NCBI GenBank assembly: GCA_944385935.1
Contig: CALWZC010000006.1
Location: 1-64,000 of the forward strand
Length of the DNA stretch: 64,000 nt
Source: an uncultured Anaerofilum sp.
Lineage (GTDB): Bacteria; Bacillota; Clostridia; Oscillospirales; Ruminococcaceae
Direction: 5' to 3'
A program made the translations under genes and the position numbers. Below the pieces are notes generated by a model, which was given only the letters and a program-made list of their open reading frames with translations, ran no database searches and was not told where the DNA came from. This document shows, one piece after another, positions 1 through 7,891 of this stretch (positions are counted from its first letter, which is position 1; each line of letters starts with the position of its first letter).

Positions 1-39
1 ATCAGCGGGCCCCGGGTTCGAGTCCCTGAAAGTGCACCA
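1..39 (+). tRNA. 3' end of a tRNA (partial)
   Basis: The window opens with the T-arm (loop TTCGAGT closed by G-C pairs), the 3' acceptor strand and an encoded CCA at 37-39. The anticodon lies outside the window, so the isotype cannot be given. One pair of the T-stem (C opposite T) is mismatched, so a degraded or unusual tRNA is possible. Confidence 0.7.
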
Positions 40-42
40 TTG

Positions 43-75
43 GCCACTGTCCTATATGGGCGGTGGCTTTTTTAT
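43..75 (+). terminator. Rho-independent terminator after the tRNA
   Basis: A GCCAC/GTGGC stem (43-47 with 63-67) is followed by a run of T. It ends the upstream tRNA transcript directly before the next promoter. Confidence 0.7.
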
Positions 76-80
76 TTTTG

Positions 81-109
81 TTGACAATTCCACGATACAA
101 AAGTATAAT
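81..109 (+). promoter_or_regulatory. Consensus sigma-A promoter of the niaX-like gene
   Basis: TTGACA (81-86) and TATAAT (104-109) are separated by 17 bp, a perfect match to the vegetative consensus. It starts only a few bases after the upstream terminator. Confidence 0.88.
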
Positions 110-110
110 A

Positions 111-132
111 GATATATGTCATGACATATATC
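111..132. promoter_or_regulatory. Perfect 22-bp palindromic operator at the transcription start
   Basis: A fully symmetric palindrome with arms GATATATGTCA / TGACATATATC begins 2 bp after the -10 box and spans the expected +1. This is a classic repressor position. The TGTCA/TGACA core is compatible with the NiaR (niacin repressor) type of box as I remember it; that assignment is inference, supported by the niacin-transporter-like gene downstream. Confidence 0.75.
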
Positions 133-152
133 TATGTATTGGAGAGTTTGCT

Positions 153-719
153 ATGAATCAAAATAATAGGGTATTTAAAATGGTTGTTGCAGCAATGCTT
201 TGTGCTGTGGGAATTGTCATCCCTATGGTGTGTCCTAAAATTAGCATAGAACCAGCCAGTTTTACTTTGGCAAGTCATGTGGCACTGTTTTTGGCCATGT
301 TTTTATCGCCCAAAATTACAGTGGCGGTATGGCTTGGTACAACATTAGGCTTTCAATTGACAGGATTTCCTCCTGTTGTGGTTATGCGTGCCGCTAGCCA
401 GATTGTTTTTGCTTTAGCAGGTGCGTTGTGGTTGAAGAAAAATCCACAATTATTGCAAACAAGGCGAGGTATTGTACTATTTGCATTGTTGACAGGTCTA
501 GTTCATGGAGCAATGGAAATTGTTGCTGTGTTACCTTTTTATGTTTCCAATAGTTTGCCCGTAGCAAATTACCAAAAAGGATTTTTAATTAGCGTTTTTC
601 TGCTGGTAGGAGTTGGCACCATGATTCATAGCATTGTGGATTTTGCCATAGCAAAAGTTGTCTATAAACCCATTAGTCAAATGACTCATATCAAAAAAAT
701 TGCAGTCGTTACACAATAA
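153..719 (+). CDS. niaX: ECF transporter S component, NiaX-like (niacin uptake)
   Basis: Small hydrophobic protein of 188 residues with about five or six membrane segments, probably the substrate-binding S component that joins a shared ECF energising module. The stretch ASFTLASHVALFLAMFLSP near residues 35-53 and the following glycine-rich helix resemble the NiaX/niacin-type S components; this is recognition by eye. The start ATG at 153 follows a GGAGAG ribosome-binding site and lies downstream of the palindrome; an earlier in-frame GTG at 63 would sit upstream of the promoter. The gene is monocistronic with its own promoter, operator and terminator. No EcfA/EcfT genes are nearby, as expected for group II ECF systems. 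Another vitamin or precursor substrate is possible. Confidence 0.7.
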   Translation: MNQNNRVFKMVVAAMLCAVGIVIPMVCPKISIEPASFTLASHVALFLAMFLSPKITVAVWLGTTLGFQLTGFPPVVVMRAASQIVFALAGALWLKKNPQLLQTRRGIVLFALLTGLVHGAMEIVAVLPFYVSNSLPVANYQKGFLISVFLLVGVGTMIHSIVDFAIAKVVYKPISQMTHIKKIAVVTQ

Positions 720-727
720 AATTTTTT

Positions 728-755
728 ACTTCCCTGTATTATAGGGAAGTATTTT
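728..755. terminator. Bidirectional terminator between convergent genes
   Basis: Stem ACTTCCCT/AGGGAAGT (728-735 with 743-750) with T-rich flanks on both strands, lying between the niaX-like gene and the convergent Nudix gene. Confidence 0.75.
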
Positions 756-758
756 TAT

Positions 759-1187
759 TTATACAAAACATCTTTTCTTTGCTTCTTCAATTAGTTTCGG
801 TTGAATATTTGGGTATGTCCAGTTTTCTACTAAATCTTCAGTAAAGATAATTTTTTCTATTTCATTGTGTAGTTCTTTTTCAAAAGTTTTAACATCTGCA
901 TAGAAGAGCATGCCAAATGTTTCTTTTCCATCAAAATTGTCAGATTGAATTACAGAGTACACACATATCGGCTTTATATCAAAATCTAGGGCTCCTGTTT
1001 CCTCATATAATTCTCTTTTGGCAGTTTCTATAATTGTTTCACCAGTTTCTCTGTGTCCTCCGGGAATTTCAAGTGTATTTCTATTTTTGTGCTTACAAAA
1101 TATCCACTTATGGTTGCACTTTGCAATAATCACAGCAAATTGTAATAGTTTGTCATCTACACTATCATAAAATTTTACTTCTGTCAT
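759..1187 (-). CDS. Nudix hydrolase
   Basis: A 142-residue protein with a complete Nudix box (GG-x5-E-x7-RELYEETG around residues 43-66), the Mg-binding loop-helix that hydrolyses nucleoside diphosphate derivatives. It resembles 8-oxo-dGTP or general NTP pyrophosphohydrolases (YtkD/MutT-like), but the substrate cannot be told from sequence. The start at 1187 is chosen because GGAGG lies 8 bp upstream; an upstream in-frame ATG (1202) overlaps that site. The gene stands alone, convergent with the gene at 153-719. Confidence 0.85.
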   Translation of the reverse strand: MTEVKFYDSVDDKLLQFAVIIAKCNHKWIFCKHKNRNTLEIPGGHRETGETIIETAKRELYEETGALDFDIKPICVYSVIQSDNFDGKETFGMLFYADVKTFEKELHNEIEKIIFTEDLVENWTYPNIQPKLIEEAKKRCFV

Positions 1188-1338
1188 AAAAATATCCTCC
1201 AATTATTGTATTAGGCATTAGGTAAACTATATCACTTGGGATTATGAATAAGCAAGTAAATGAAACACTATAGTTTTATATTTATCTGTTTTTTAAAAAA
1301 ATTTTAAAAAATATATTCCCTTTTTCTCAAAATAGTGA

Positions 1339-1367
1339 TATGATATAGAAAATGATACTAATTATTA
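1339..1367 (+). promoter_or_regulatory. -10 element and Fur/PerR-like box
   Basis: A -10 like TATGAT (1339-1344) is followed at 1353-1367 by TGATACTAATTATTA. This matches the 7-1-7 Fur consensus (TGATAAT-N-ATTATCA) at all but two positions and covers the predicted start of transcription. It suggests iron or peroxide control of the redox genes downstream; the -35 is weak. Confidence 0.5.
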
Positions 1368-1386
1368 TTAGTGGAGCGTGTTATAC

Positions 1387-1857
1387 TTGAACCATGAAGA
1401 ATCCCTTGCAGAAATTTTTGAATATTATGGAAAGCAACTAAATCCTTCCCAACAAGATAATATTGTTGCTATGCTTCGTGAAATCCAAGATTTGCTGGGG
1501 TGTGTGCCCGAAGGAGTTCAAGCACAAGCAGCCAATGCTGTGGGAACAAAAGAGTCTGTCATTCGTTTGTTGGTGCAGAGGTTTCCCAGTTTGCGAAGTG
1601 CATCCTACCAGCATCGCATTATAGTGTGCAGTGGGCAGAGATGTGGCTCCAAAAATGCAGCACAAGTCTTGTCTTTTTTGCGAAAAGAATTAGAGATAGA
1701 CCCAGAAGGATATTCCAAAGATAAAACAATTTTTCTTTCTACACAAAATTGTTTGAAACAATGTGGAAAAGGTCCCAATCTTCTACTAGATGGCGTGCTA
1801 CATTCTGCAATGACTCCAGAAAAAGCAAAGCAGTTGCTTTGTAATTTAAAAAAATAA
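1387..1857 (+). CDS. NuoE-like thioredoxin-fold [2Fe-2S] protein
   Basis: About 156 residues: a helical N-terminal part followed by a thioredoxin-like ferredoxin domain. The four cluster ligands typical of NuoE/HydA-associated 24-kDa subunits are present as C-x4-C (CSGQRC) and C-x3-C (CLKQC). Such proteins pass electrons between NAD(P)H dehydrogenase subunits and partner enzymes; no NuoF partner is visible here. The TTG at 1387 is preferred because GGAG lies 10 bp upstream; the in-frame GTG at 1378 is only 1 bp from it. The next gene, a flavin reductase, follows after 20 bp and is probably co-transcribed, making a small redox pair. Confidence 0.8.
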   Translation: MNHEESLAEIFEYYGKQLNPSQQDNIVAMLREIQDLLGCVPEGVQAQAANAVGTKESVIRLLVQRFPSLRSASYQHRIIVCSGQRCGSKNAAQVLSFLRKELEIDPEGYSKDKTIFLSTQNCLKQCGKGPNLLLDGVLHSAMTPEKAKQLLCNLKK

Positions 1858-1877
1858 TCATTTCAGGAGGTAAAAGT

Positions 1878-2384
1878 ATGGATGGTCGAGCTTTTCAAAA
1901 ATTGACTTGCGGCCTATATGTAGTTACTACAGTACATGAGGGGCAAAAGTCTGGTTGTGTGGTAAATACAGTCACTCAGGTAACCAGTAGTCCTGCAAAA
2001 GTGATGGTTGCTATCAACAAGCAAAATTTCACTTCAGGAATTTTAGAAAAAGCAGGTGTATTCCATATTACTGCTTTGACAGAAGAAGTCCCTCTCCCTG
2101 TCATTGGATGTTTTGGTTATCAAACCAGCGCAGAGTTTGATAAATTTGCTGAGTTTGAAACCAAAGTGGATGCCAATGGTTGCCCCTATGTTCCCGAAGG
2201 TGCTGCTGCCAGCTTTACCTGTAAATTGGTGCAACAACTGGATGTAGGAACCCATATCTTGTTTATTGGAGAAGTACAAGATGCAGAAGTAACCAGTGAA
2301 GATAACCCCATGAGTTATAGCTATTATCATGTAGTGAAAAAGGGAAAAACTCCCCCCAAAGCCCCCAGCTATCAACCAGAATAA
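1878..2384 (+). CDS. Flavin reductase family protein (flavoredoxin-like, no rubredoxin domain)
   Basis: A 168-residue FMN-binding split-barrel protein of the flavoredoxin/NADH:flavin reductase family, similar to the N-terminal half of clostridial high-molecular-weight rubredoxin (Hrb). In Hrb-type proteins a linker like the GKTPPKAP seen here leads into a rubredoxin domain; this protein stops right there (SYQPE-stop). It would donate electrons to an external acceptor, possibly the NuoE-like partner upstream (inference). The ribosome-binding site AGGAGG sits about 7 bp before the ATG. A strong terminator follows. Confidence 0.8.
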   Translation: MDGRAFQKLTCGLYVVTTVHEGQKSGCVVNTVTQVTSSPAKVMVAINKQNFTSGILEKAGVFHITALTEEVPLPVIGCFGYQTSAEFDKFAEFETKVDANGCPYVPEGAAASFTCKLVQQLDVGTHILFIGEVQDAEVTSEDNPMSYSYYHVVKKGKTPPKAPSYQPE

Positions 2385-2390
2385 CAAAAA

Positions 2391-2426
2391 ATCCTGCCCA
2401 ATTTCAAAACTGGGCAGGATTTTTTG
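2391..2426. terminator. Strong bidirectional terminator
   Basis: A 10-bp perfect stem ATCCTGCCCA/TGGGCAGGAT (2391-2400 with 2411-2420), A-run on the left and T-run on the right, serves both the flavin reductase gene and the convergent xdhA. Confidence 0.9.
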
Positions 2427-2428
2427 TT

Positions 2429-4717
2429 TTACTCTTTATTTTTTGTCAAAAGTCCCATAGCGATTTGTTCAGAAGTAATGGGCAAGGAACGGAACTGCAA
2501 ACCAGTAGCGTTATAAATAGCATTAGTAATGGCGGGAGCAGGAGTATTGATAACCAGTTCTCCAATACTCTTGGCACCAAAGGGACCAGTGGGTTCATAA
2601 CTGCTTTCAAATTCTACACGCAGTTTGCCAGCATCCAGTCGGGTGGGAATTTTATACTGCATAAAAGAATTATTCCACAAGTTACCTTTTGGGCTGTATT
2701 GAATATTTTCGGTTAAGGTCATACCAATGCCTTGCACCAGTCCGCCTTCTGTTTGTACTCTTGCCAAATTGGTATTGATGACTGTACCACAGTCCACAGC
2801 GGCAGCATAATCCACAATTTCTACCTTTCCAGTATCTGGGTCAAGGTCAATTTCGGCAATACCCACCATAAAGGGAGGAGGAGAAACAGGGCTAGTATGG
2901 CTAACACAAGCACTAATTACAGAGTAGCTACCACTAAAGGAGGCATAACCAATCTCCTGCAATGTCACTTCTTTCTGGTCTAACAAACTGCGAACACATT
3001 TGCCATCAAATTCTACTTCCTCCACAGAACAGTTCAGCATAGAAGCACCTTGTGCAACAATTTTTTCTCGAATCTGTTCACAGGTTTTGATAACAGCCAT
3101 ACCTGTCAAATAGGTGGTACTGGAAGCATAGGAACCGCAATCGTAAGGAGATTGGTCGGTATCTACACCCTGTACAGTAATGCGCTCTAAATCGCAATCC
3201 AAGCAGTCAGCGGCAATCTGTCCTAGAATGGTATCACAACCGGTACCCATATCGGTGGCACCAATCAGCATGATATAGTACCCCTCATCAGTAAGGCGAA
3301 TTTCTGCGCTGCCAATGTCTACATTGGAAATTGCAGAGCCCTGCATAGCCATGGCAACACCAACACTGCGGATATGTCCATTTTCAAGCTGTTTTGCAGG
3401 GTATTTATTATCCCAGTCAATCATGGCTTTGGCTTTTTCCATGCACTTGTCCAGTGTGCAGCTATTAAGCATTTCCCCATAGTATGCAGGCATTACTTGC
3501 CCTTCTTTTACCATGTTTTTGCTGCGCAAAACACAAGGGTCCATATTCAATTTTGCTGCTAACTCATTTACAGCAGTTTCCAAAGCAAAAATACCTTGTG
3601 TAGCACCATAACCACGATAGGCACCGCCACTCATGGTATTGGTATAAACAACATCCCAAGAGAAGCGAAATGCTTCTGCTTTGCCATACAATGGGATGGA
3701 TTTATGGCCCGAAAGTCCAACAGTGGTGGGGCCATGCTCACCATATGCACCAGCATTGGACAAGGTATGTAAGTCAATGGCTTTGATATTACCTTCCTTA
3801 TCTGCACCTAGGCGAATGTGAATTTGCATCTCATGGCGGGGGCTGCCATTGGTCATGCTTTCAGCACGAGTATACTCAATTGCTGCCGGACGGCCGGTTT
3901 TTAAGGTAACAATGGCAGGGAATACCTCACTCACAGCACTTTGCTTCGCTCCAAAGCCGCCACCAATGCGGGGTTTAATAACACGAATACGGCTTTTTGG
4001 AATCTGCAAAGCATTAGACAAAATTCTTCGTACATGGAAAGGAACTTGTGTGGAGCTGGTAACCTGCAATCTACCAAAAGCATCCAGTTGGGTAAATGTG
4101 CGGAAGGTTTCCATCATGGCTTGACTATTGGAAAGGGTGTGATAGGTTTGGTCAATGATGATGTCACATTCTGCCAGCTTGCTCTCTACATCCCCCTCCT
4201 CATTTACACCACAGCAACACAAATTTCGGCGATTATCTGCCCCTACATCACACAGGGCTTTAAAATCTTCCTCTGGGTGTACCAAAATGGGGTTGTCCAA
4301 TGCCTTGGTAAAGTCCAGCAAAGGCTCTAATACCTCATATTCCACCTTAATTAACCGTAAAGCAGTATCAACTGCCTGTGGAGTTTCGCCGGCTACAATG
4401 GCAACGGGGTCGCCCTCGCAGCGAATACGACGGTCTAAAATCAGGCGGTCATAGGGGCTAGGTTCAGGATAGGTTTGTCCTGCTTGTGTAAAGCGAACAT
4501 TGGGAACATCTTCCCATGTTAAAATACAGGCAATGCCGGGAACCCGTTTTGCACTGTCGGTGCGGATATTTTTAATCAGTGCACTGGCATGAGGGCTGCG
4601 TAGCAGCTTTACGGTTAGGCAGTGGGCAGGCAACAGGTCAGAAGTGTATACAGGCTGCCCTGTTACCAAAGCCATAGCATCCCGTTTTCGCACAGGTGCA
4701 GAAACATATTTATTCAT
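2429..4717 (-). CDS. xdhA: Xanthine dehydrogenase-type molybdenum-binding subunit
   Basis: A 762-residue large subunit of the xanthine oxidase family, hydroxylating purines or related N-heterocycles at the Mo-pterin centre. Visible signatures are the N-terminal a/b hammerhead region, the cofactor loop GGGFGAKQSA around residue 250, and a C-terminal GAKSIGELVINTP carrying the conserved catalytic glutamate. It is the last gene of a three-gene operon and overlaps the [2Fe-2S] subunit gene by 8 bp, so translation is likely coupled. The nearby xanthine permease and xpt support a purine role. No cofactor-insertion or selenium-maturation genes are in the window. Exact substrate (xanthine, hypoxanthine, nicotinate) is not certain. 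Confidence 0.88.
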   Translation of the reverse strand: MNKYVSAPVRKRDAMALVTGQPVYTSDLLPAHCLTVKLLRSPHASALIKNIRTDSAKRVPGIACILTWEDVPNVRFTQAGQTYPEPSPYDRLILDRRIRCEGDPVAIVAGETPQAVDTALRLIKVEYEVLEPLLDFTKALDNPILVHPEEDFKALCDVGADNRRNLCCCGVNEEGDVESKLAECDIIIDQTYHTLSNSQAMMETFRTFTQLDAFGRLQVTSSTQVPFHVRRILSNALQIPKSRIRVIKPRIGGGFGAKQSAVSEVFPAIVTLKTGRPAAIEYTRAESMTNGSPRHEMQIHIRLGADKEGNIKAIDLHTLSNAGAYGEHGPTTVGLSGHKSIPLYGKAEAFRFSWDVVYTNTMSGGAYRGYGATQGIFALETAVNELAAKLNMDPCVLRSKNMVKEGQVMPAYYGEMLNSCTLDKCMEKAKAMIDWDNKYPAKQLENGHIRSVGVAMAMQGSAISNVDIGSAEIRLTDEGYYIMLIGATDMGTGCDTILGQIAADCLDCDLERITVQGVDTDQSPYDCGSYASSTTYLTGMAVIKTCEQIREKIVAQGASMLNCSVEEVEFDGKCVRSLLDQKEVTLQEIGYASFSGSYSVISACVSHTSPVSPPPFMVGIAEIDLDPDTGKVEIVDYAAAVDCGTVINTNLARVQTEGGLVQGIGMTLTENIQYSPKGNLWNNSFMQYKIPTRLDAGKLRVEFESSYEPTGPFGAKSIGELVINTPAPAITNAIYNATGLQFRSLPITSEQIAMGLLTKNKE

Positions 4718-5177
4718 GGTTTTCCTCCTGTTTCCGGTTTAAATACCGATGAATGGCCCGAAGTTGTCCTTGGTAGCCACTGCACCGGCAGAGATTGCCT
4801 GCCAGATACTGCTGAATTTCTTCCTCTGTGGGTTGTTTCAGCTCCTTTTCCATAGCAAGCACATTCATAATAAATCCGGGGCTACAATAGCCGCATTGTT
4901 CGGCTCCTTCATCTGCCAAAAAAGCTCCAAATTCAGCGGCTTGGGCTTGCAACCCTTCCAAAGTGGTTACCTTGTGTCCATTGGCTCGCACTGCCAACAC
5001 AGAACAGGACAAAACAGGCTTTTCATCCAGCCAAACAGTGCACAAGCCACAGTTGCTAGTTTCACAACCACACTTTACACTAGCACAGCCTTGTTGACGA
5101 ACAAACTCCAGTAGGCGGGTATCTGGTGTTACCTCTGCCTTGCAGGGGCGACCATTTAGTGTCAATTCAATTTGCAT
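4710..5177 (-). CDS. xdhC: Xanthine dehydrogenase-type [2Fe-2S] subunit
   Basis: A 155-residue small subunit with two [2Fe-2S] clusters: a plant-ferredoxin-type set (C-x4-C-x2-C then a later SC, in CETSNCGLC and PVLSC) and a helical-domain set (QCGYCSPGF and LCRCSGY). It relays electrons from the Mo centre to the FAD subunit. Length matches the family. It overlaps both neighbours (11 bp with the FAD gene, 8 bp with the Mo gene), a tight operon. Confidence 0.88.
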   Translation of the reverse strand: MQIELTLNGRPCKAEVTPDTRLLEFVRQQGCASVKCGCETSNCGLCTVWLDEKPVLSCSVLAVRANGHKVTTLEGLQAQAAEFGAFLADEGAEQCGYCSPGFIMNVLAMEKELKQPTEEEIQQYLAGNLCRCSGYQGQLRAIHRYLNRKQEENHE

Positions 5178-5958
5178 GGCTCTGCTCCTCCTTTAGCTGT
5201 GCAATGGCTCTCTTTAGCAGTACAGAAGCCAAATGCCGACGAAACTCTTTTCCAGCTCGCATATTTTTTTCAAAAGGTATTTTGTCTAATGCAGTTTCTA
5301 AGTGGTTGTTTAAATCTGCATCACTCAAAGACAAGGAAGCAGGAACCGCCACAGCCTTTTGAGGTCTTGCTCCAACAGTCATACGCAATGTGCCATCCTG
5401 TTCCACACTTGCGGCAACCACCAAAACAGGGAAGTCTGTGGCAGTGTTGCGATGGCTTTGCACTGCAACCGGTTTGCTGTTGTGGGGAATCAAAATTCGC
5501 ACCAAAATTTGATTGTCATAGGGCATTTTGATAAAGTCCTCCAAAGCGATAACACCAGAAGGATACAGCTCTACTTGTGCATCCAATGCCAACAACAGGG
5601 TGATAACATCCGAAAAGCCAAACCGCCCCCAAACGCTGCCACCTACAGTGGCACAGTTGCGGAACTGTACCCCAACAATGGGGGAAAGTGCTTTTGCAAA
5701 GGCATTGCAAAAGGCTTGATTCAATTCCTTATGGGTTTCTAATTGGCGCAAAGAAACCATAGCCCCAATGGAAAATCCCTCTTTGGTAACAGCAATTTCA
5801 TCCAGCCCCAAAGCCGAAAGGTCAATTAGGGTCTGCATCTGTCGCTTGCCCATTTTTAGCCAGCACATTCCACCCACAATGGTGGCAGTACGCTTTTGGT
5901 TGGCAACATAAGCCTCCTCCAAACTTTGTGCCAGCAAATATTGTTTTGCAGAAAACAA
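5167..5958 (-). CDS. xdhB: Xanthine dehydrogenase-type FAD-binding subunit
   Basis: A 263-residue subunit of the CO dehydrogenase/xanthine dehydrogenase FAD family. FAD-contact loops appear as TIVGGMCWLKMG (residues about 26-37) and ATVGGSVWGRFGFSD (about 103-117). It takes electrons from the iron-sulphur subunit and passes them to NAD or another acceptor. The start is TTG at 5958: GGAGG lies 7 bp upstream and no ATG fits. First gene of the operon; a terminator separates it from the permease gene, so it should have its own promoter in 5959-6080, where I see only weak candidates. Confidence 0.85.
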   Translation of the reverse strand: MFSAKQYLLAQSLEEAYVANQKRTATIVGGMCWLKMGKRQMQTLIDLSALGLDEIAVTKEGFSIGAMVSLRQLETHKELNQAFCNAFAKALSPIVGVQFRNCATVGGSVWGRFGFSDVITLLLALDAQVELYPSGVIALEDFIKMPYDNQILVRILIPHNSKPVAVQSHRNTATDFPVLVVAASVEQDGTLRMTVGARPQKAVAVPASLSLSDADLNNHLETALDKIPFEKNMRAGKEFRRHLASVLLKRAIAQLKEEQSHAN

Positions 5959-6078
5959 AACAACGCCTCCTTTTTACTTTTTGTATACAAAGAAATGTTT
6001 TTGTAGTTTTGTAGAAAAAGATAGAATAAACTCTCTTTTTATTGTAGCCCATTGCTGTGAATGTGTAAAGGCTACACA

Positions 6079-6111
6079 GCAAAAAAGGGCCTCCCTATGG
6101 AAAGCCCTTTT
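6079..6111 (-). terminator. Terminator after the permease gene
   Basis: Read on the minus strand, AAAAGGGC/GCCCTTT forms a stem (6104-6111 with 6084-6090) followed by a run of T. It separates the permease transcript from the xdh operon. Confidence 0.75.
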
Positions 6112-6132
6112 GAAGGCAAAAGAAAATAAGGT

Positions 6133-7428
6133 TTACTCCTTATCCTTTGGCAAAACCAAATTGGCAACAGTGGCAATAACAAAGGTCATAATAATACCAT
6201 TCTGTGCAAAGATTTGACCAACCCATTCAGGGCACTGGTCCAATGCAGAGGGAACCATACCAATGCCAACGCCCAAGCCCAAAGCCAAGGCAATAATCAT
6301 ACCATTGCGACCGTCAATGCGCTCACGTTGCAGGCTTTGCATTCCGCTTACCAAAATCATAGCGAACATAATTACCGCTGCACCGCCCAGCACAGACTGA
6401 GGCATTACCGACAAAATAGCAGACAGTTTGGGGCAGAAGCCGCACAAAATCAAAAAGGCTGCACCGGTCATAATACAAAAACGGTTTACCACCTTTGTGG
6501 TAGCTACAAGACCAACATTTTGGCTAAAAGAAGTGTTGGGCAGAACACCAAACAAAGCCGCCGCAAAGCTGCCAATACCATCTGCCAATACACCGCCAGT
6601 CAATTCCTCATTGGTTGCCTCGCGGTCTAATCCACCATTGGCAATGCCAGAGATATCACCAACAGTTTCCACAGTGGTGGCAACAAACATAATACCCATA
6701 GCAATAATGGCATTGAGGTTAAAGGTAGGGGCCACAGGCATAAAGGTGGGCAAGCTAAACCATGCAGCTTCCGCAACCTGAGTGAAATCTACCATACCAA
6801 GGCAAATAGCAACAACATAACCTACCACAATGCCCAACAGAATGGAAGCAACACTCAAAAAGCCCTTGCCAAACTGTTGGAATATTACAATCACCAATAC
6901 TACAATGGTGCCTACTAGCAAATGATACCATGCGCCAAAATCCGCAGCACCTACACCGCCGGCAAAGTAGTTTACACCCACAGGCAACAAAGAAAGACCA
7001 ATGGACATAATAACAAGGCTAGTAACAACGGGAGGGAACAGCTTTTTTAAGGGCTTAATAAAAAAGCCTAGAATAATCTCCAAAATAGCACCTAAGAAAG
7101 ACGCACCAATGATTGCCCCATAGCCGTAACTTGCACCCACAGCTTTGGCAGTTCCCAAAAAGCCAGAGCTGGTGCCCATTACTACGGGCAGACCACTACC
7201 AAATTTCCATACAGGGTACAACTGTAGCAAAGTTACAATACCAGCAATAAACATGGCGTTTTGAATCAAAGCTGACTTCAACCCTGCATCCATTTGCAGC
7301 AATCCACAAACAATAATCAGGGGAGATACATTGCCCAAAAACATGGCCAAAACGTGCTGGATTCCCAAAGGAATCGCCTTTTGCAGCGGTACGCTGCCCT
7401 CTAGGCGATAAATGTTGTCTTGATTCAT
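6133..7428 (-). CDS. Xanthine/uracil permease (nucleobase:cation symporter-2 family)
   Basis: A 431-residue membrane protein with about 12-14 helices of the UraA/PbuX/UapA family, importing xanthine, uric acid or uracil with a cation. The family motif region reads SFSQNVGLVATTKVVNR (residues about 300-316), including the characteristic QN-x-G. The start MNQDNIYRL at 7428 is used because the longer open frame (to 7569) runs back through the riboswitch terminator and has no ribosome-binding site. Context of xdh downstream and xpt upstream makes xanthine the likely substrate. Expression is probably controlled by the guanine-class aptamer in its leader. Confidence 0.85.
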   Translation of the reverse strand: MNQDNIYRLEGSVPLQKAIPLGIQHVLAMFLGNVSPLIIVCGLLQMDAGLKSALIQNAMFIAGIVTLLQLYPVWKFGSGLPVVMGTSSGFLGTAKAVGASYGYGAIIGASFLGAILEIILGFFIKPLKKLFPPVVTSLVIMSIGLSLLPVGVNYFAGGVGAADFGAWYHLLVGTIVVLVIVIFQQFGKGFLSVASILLGIVVGYVVAICLGMVDFTQVAEAAWFSLPTFMPVAPTFNLNAIIAMGIMFVATTVETVGDISGIANGGLDREATNEELTGGVLADGIGSFAAALFGVLPNTSFSQNVGLVATTKVVNRFCIMTGAAFLILCGFCPKLSAILSVMPQSVLGGAAVIMFAMILVSGMQSLQRERIDGRNGMIIALALGLGVGIGMVPSALDQCPEWVGQIFAQNGIIMTFVIATVANLVLPKDKE

Positions 7429-7500
7429 ACCGATTCCGTTCCTCGCTTTTGAATTTTCCAAACCTGCAATATACCGCCGAAACCGAGAAATCATCAAAAC

Positions 7501-7537
7501 AAAAAACTGTCCCCAGTTTTGTTGAAAACTGTAGACA
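7501..7537 (-). terminator. Leader terminator (riboswitch expression platform)
   Basis: On the minus strand a long hairpin (7537 to 7508; arms TGTC..CAGTTTT and AAAACTG..GACA with a CAAC loop) is followed by TTTTTT. It lies 17 nt after the aptamer and 70 nt before the permease start, as expected for a purine riboswitch that stops transcription when ligand is bound. Confidence 0.85.
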
Positions 7538-7553
7538 CTTTCATCCGTTTTTA

Positions 7554-7636
7554 ATGCGTAGTCACCCAAAGCGACAGCAACCCTGCCCGGTTGAGTGGTA
7601 GAAACTCTCGGCCCTTTCCGCCAAAATTATACACAT
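7554..7636 (-). promoter_or_regulatory. Guanine-class purine riboswitch aptamer with unusual P3
   Basis: Minus-strand order: P1 5' arm ATGTGT, J1/2 ATAAT, P2 TTTTGGC/GCCGAGA (last T of J1/2 shared) with a 7-nt loop GGAAAGG, J2/3 TTTCTAC, P3, J3/1 ACT and P1 3' arm ACGCAT. The core junctions equal the guanine aptamer; the C in GACT is the guanine/xanthine-specifying position. P3 is odd: CAC/GTG at the base, an asymmetric internal loop, then a CAACC/GGTTG hairpin, instead of a 7-bp stem with a CCGTAAA-type loop. The following terminator and the permease gene agree with a purine sensor. Confidence 0.78.
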
Positions 7637-7792
7637 GTTTGGTACCTCTATCATAACATAGCGGTTTTACCAATTCCAGCAAATTTCCCTAAAAAATTTA
7701 CAAATATGACATTTCCAGAAAGTCATACAAAAAAACCATCCAAACCCGGCAAAAAAATAGCAAAACCTCTTTTTTGCCCCAAAAACATGGTC

Positions 7793-7821
7793 TTGTATTC
7801 AAGGGCAAACCGTGATACAAT
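7793..7821 (+). promoter_or_regulatory. Probable xpt promoter
   Basis: TTGTAT (7793-7798), 17 bp, TACAAT (7816-7821). The predicted start leaves a leader of about 65 nt, too short for a second aptamer. Confidence 0.6.
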
Positions 7822-7891
7822 AGCTGAAAAACAAAGCATATTTTCCCGAAACAACAAGATTTTTGGGGAAATCGGAAAGGAATCAAAACAA

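Noticed and set aside
7429-7569. N-terminal extension of the permease reading frame
   Set aside because: It runs through the leader terminator and part of the aptamer and has no start signals; the conserved permease sequence begins after 7428.
7595-7891. Plus-strand upstream extension of xpt
   Set aside because: It overlaps the riboswitch and the xpt promoter; the conserved Xpt N-terminus and ribosome-binding site are at 7892.
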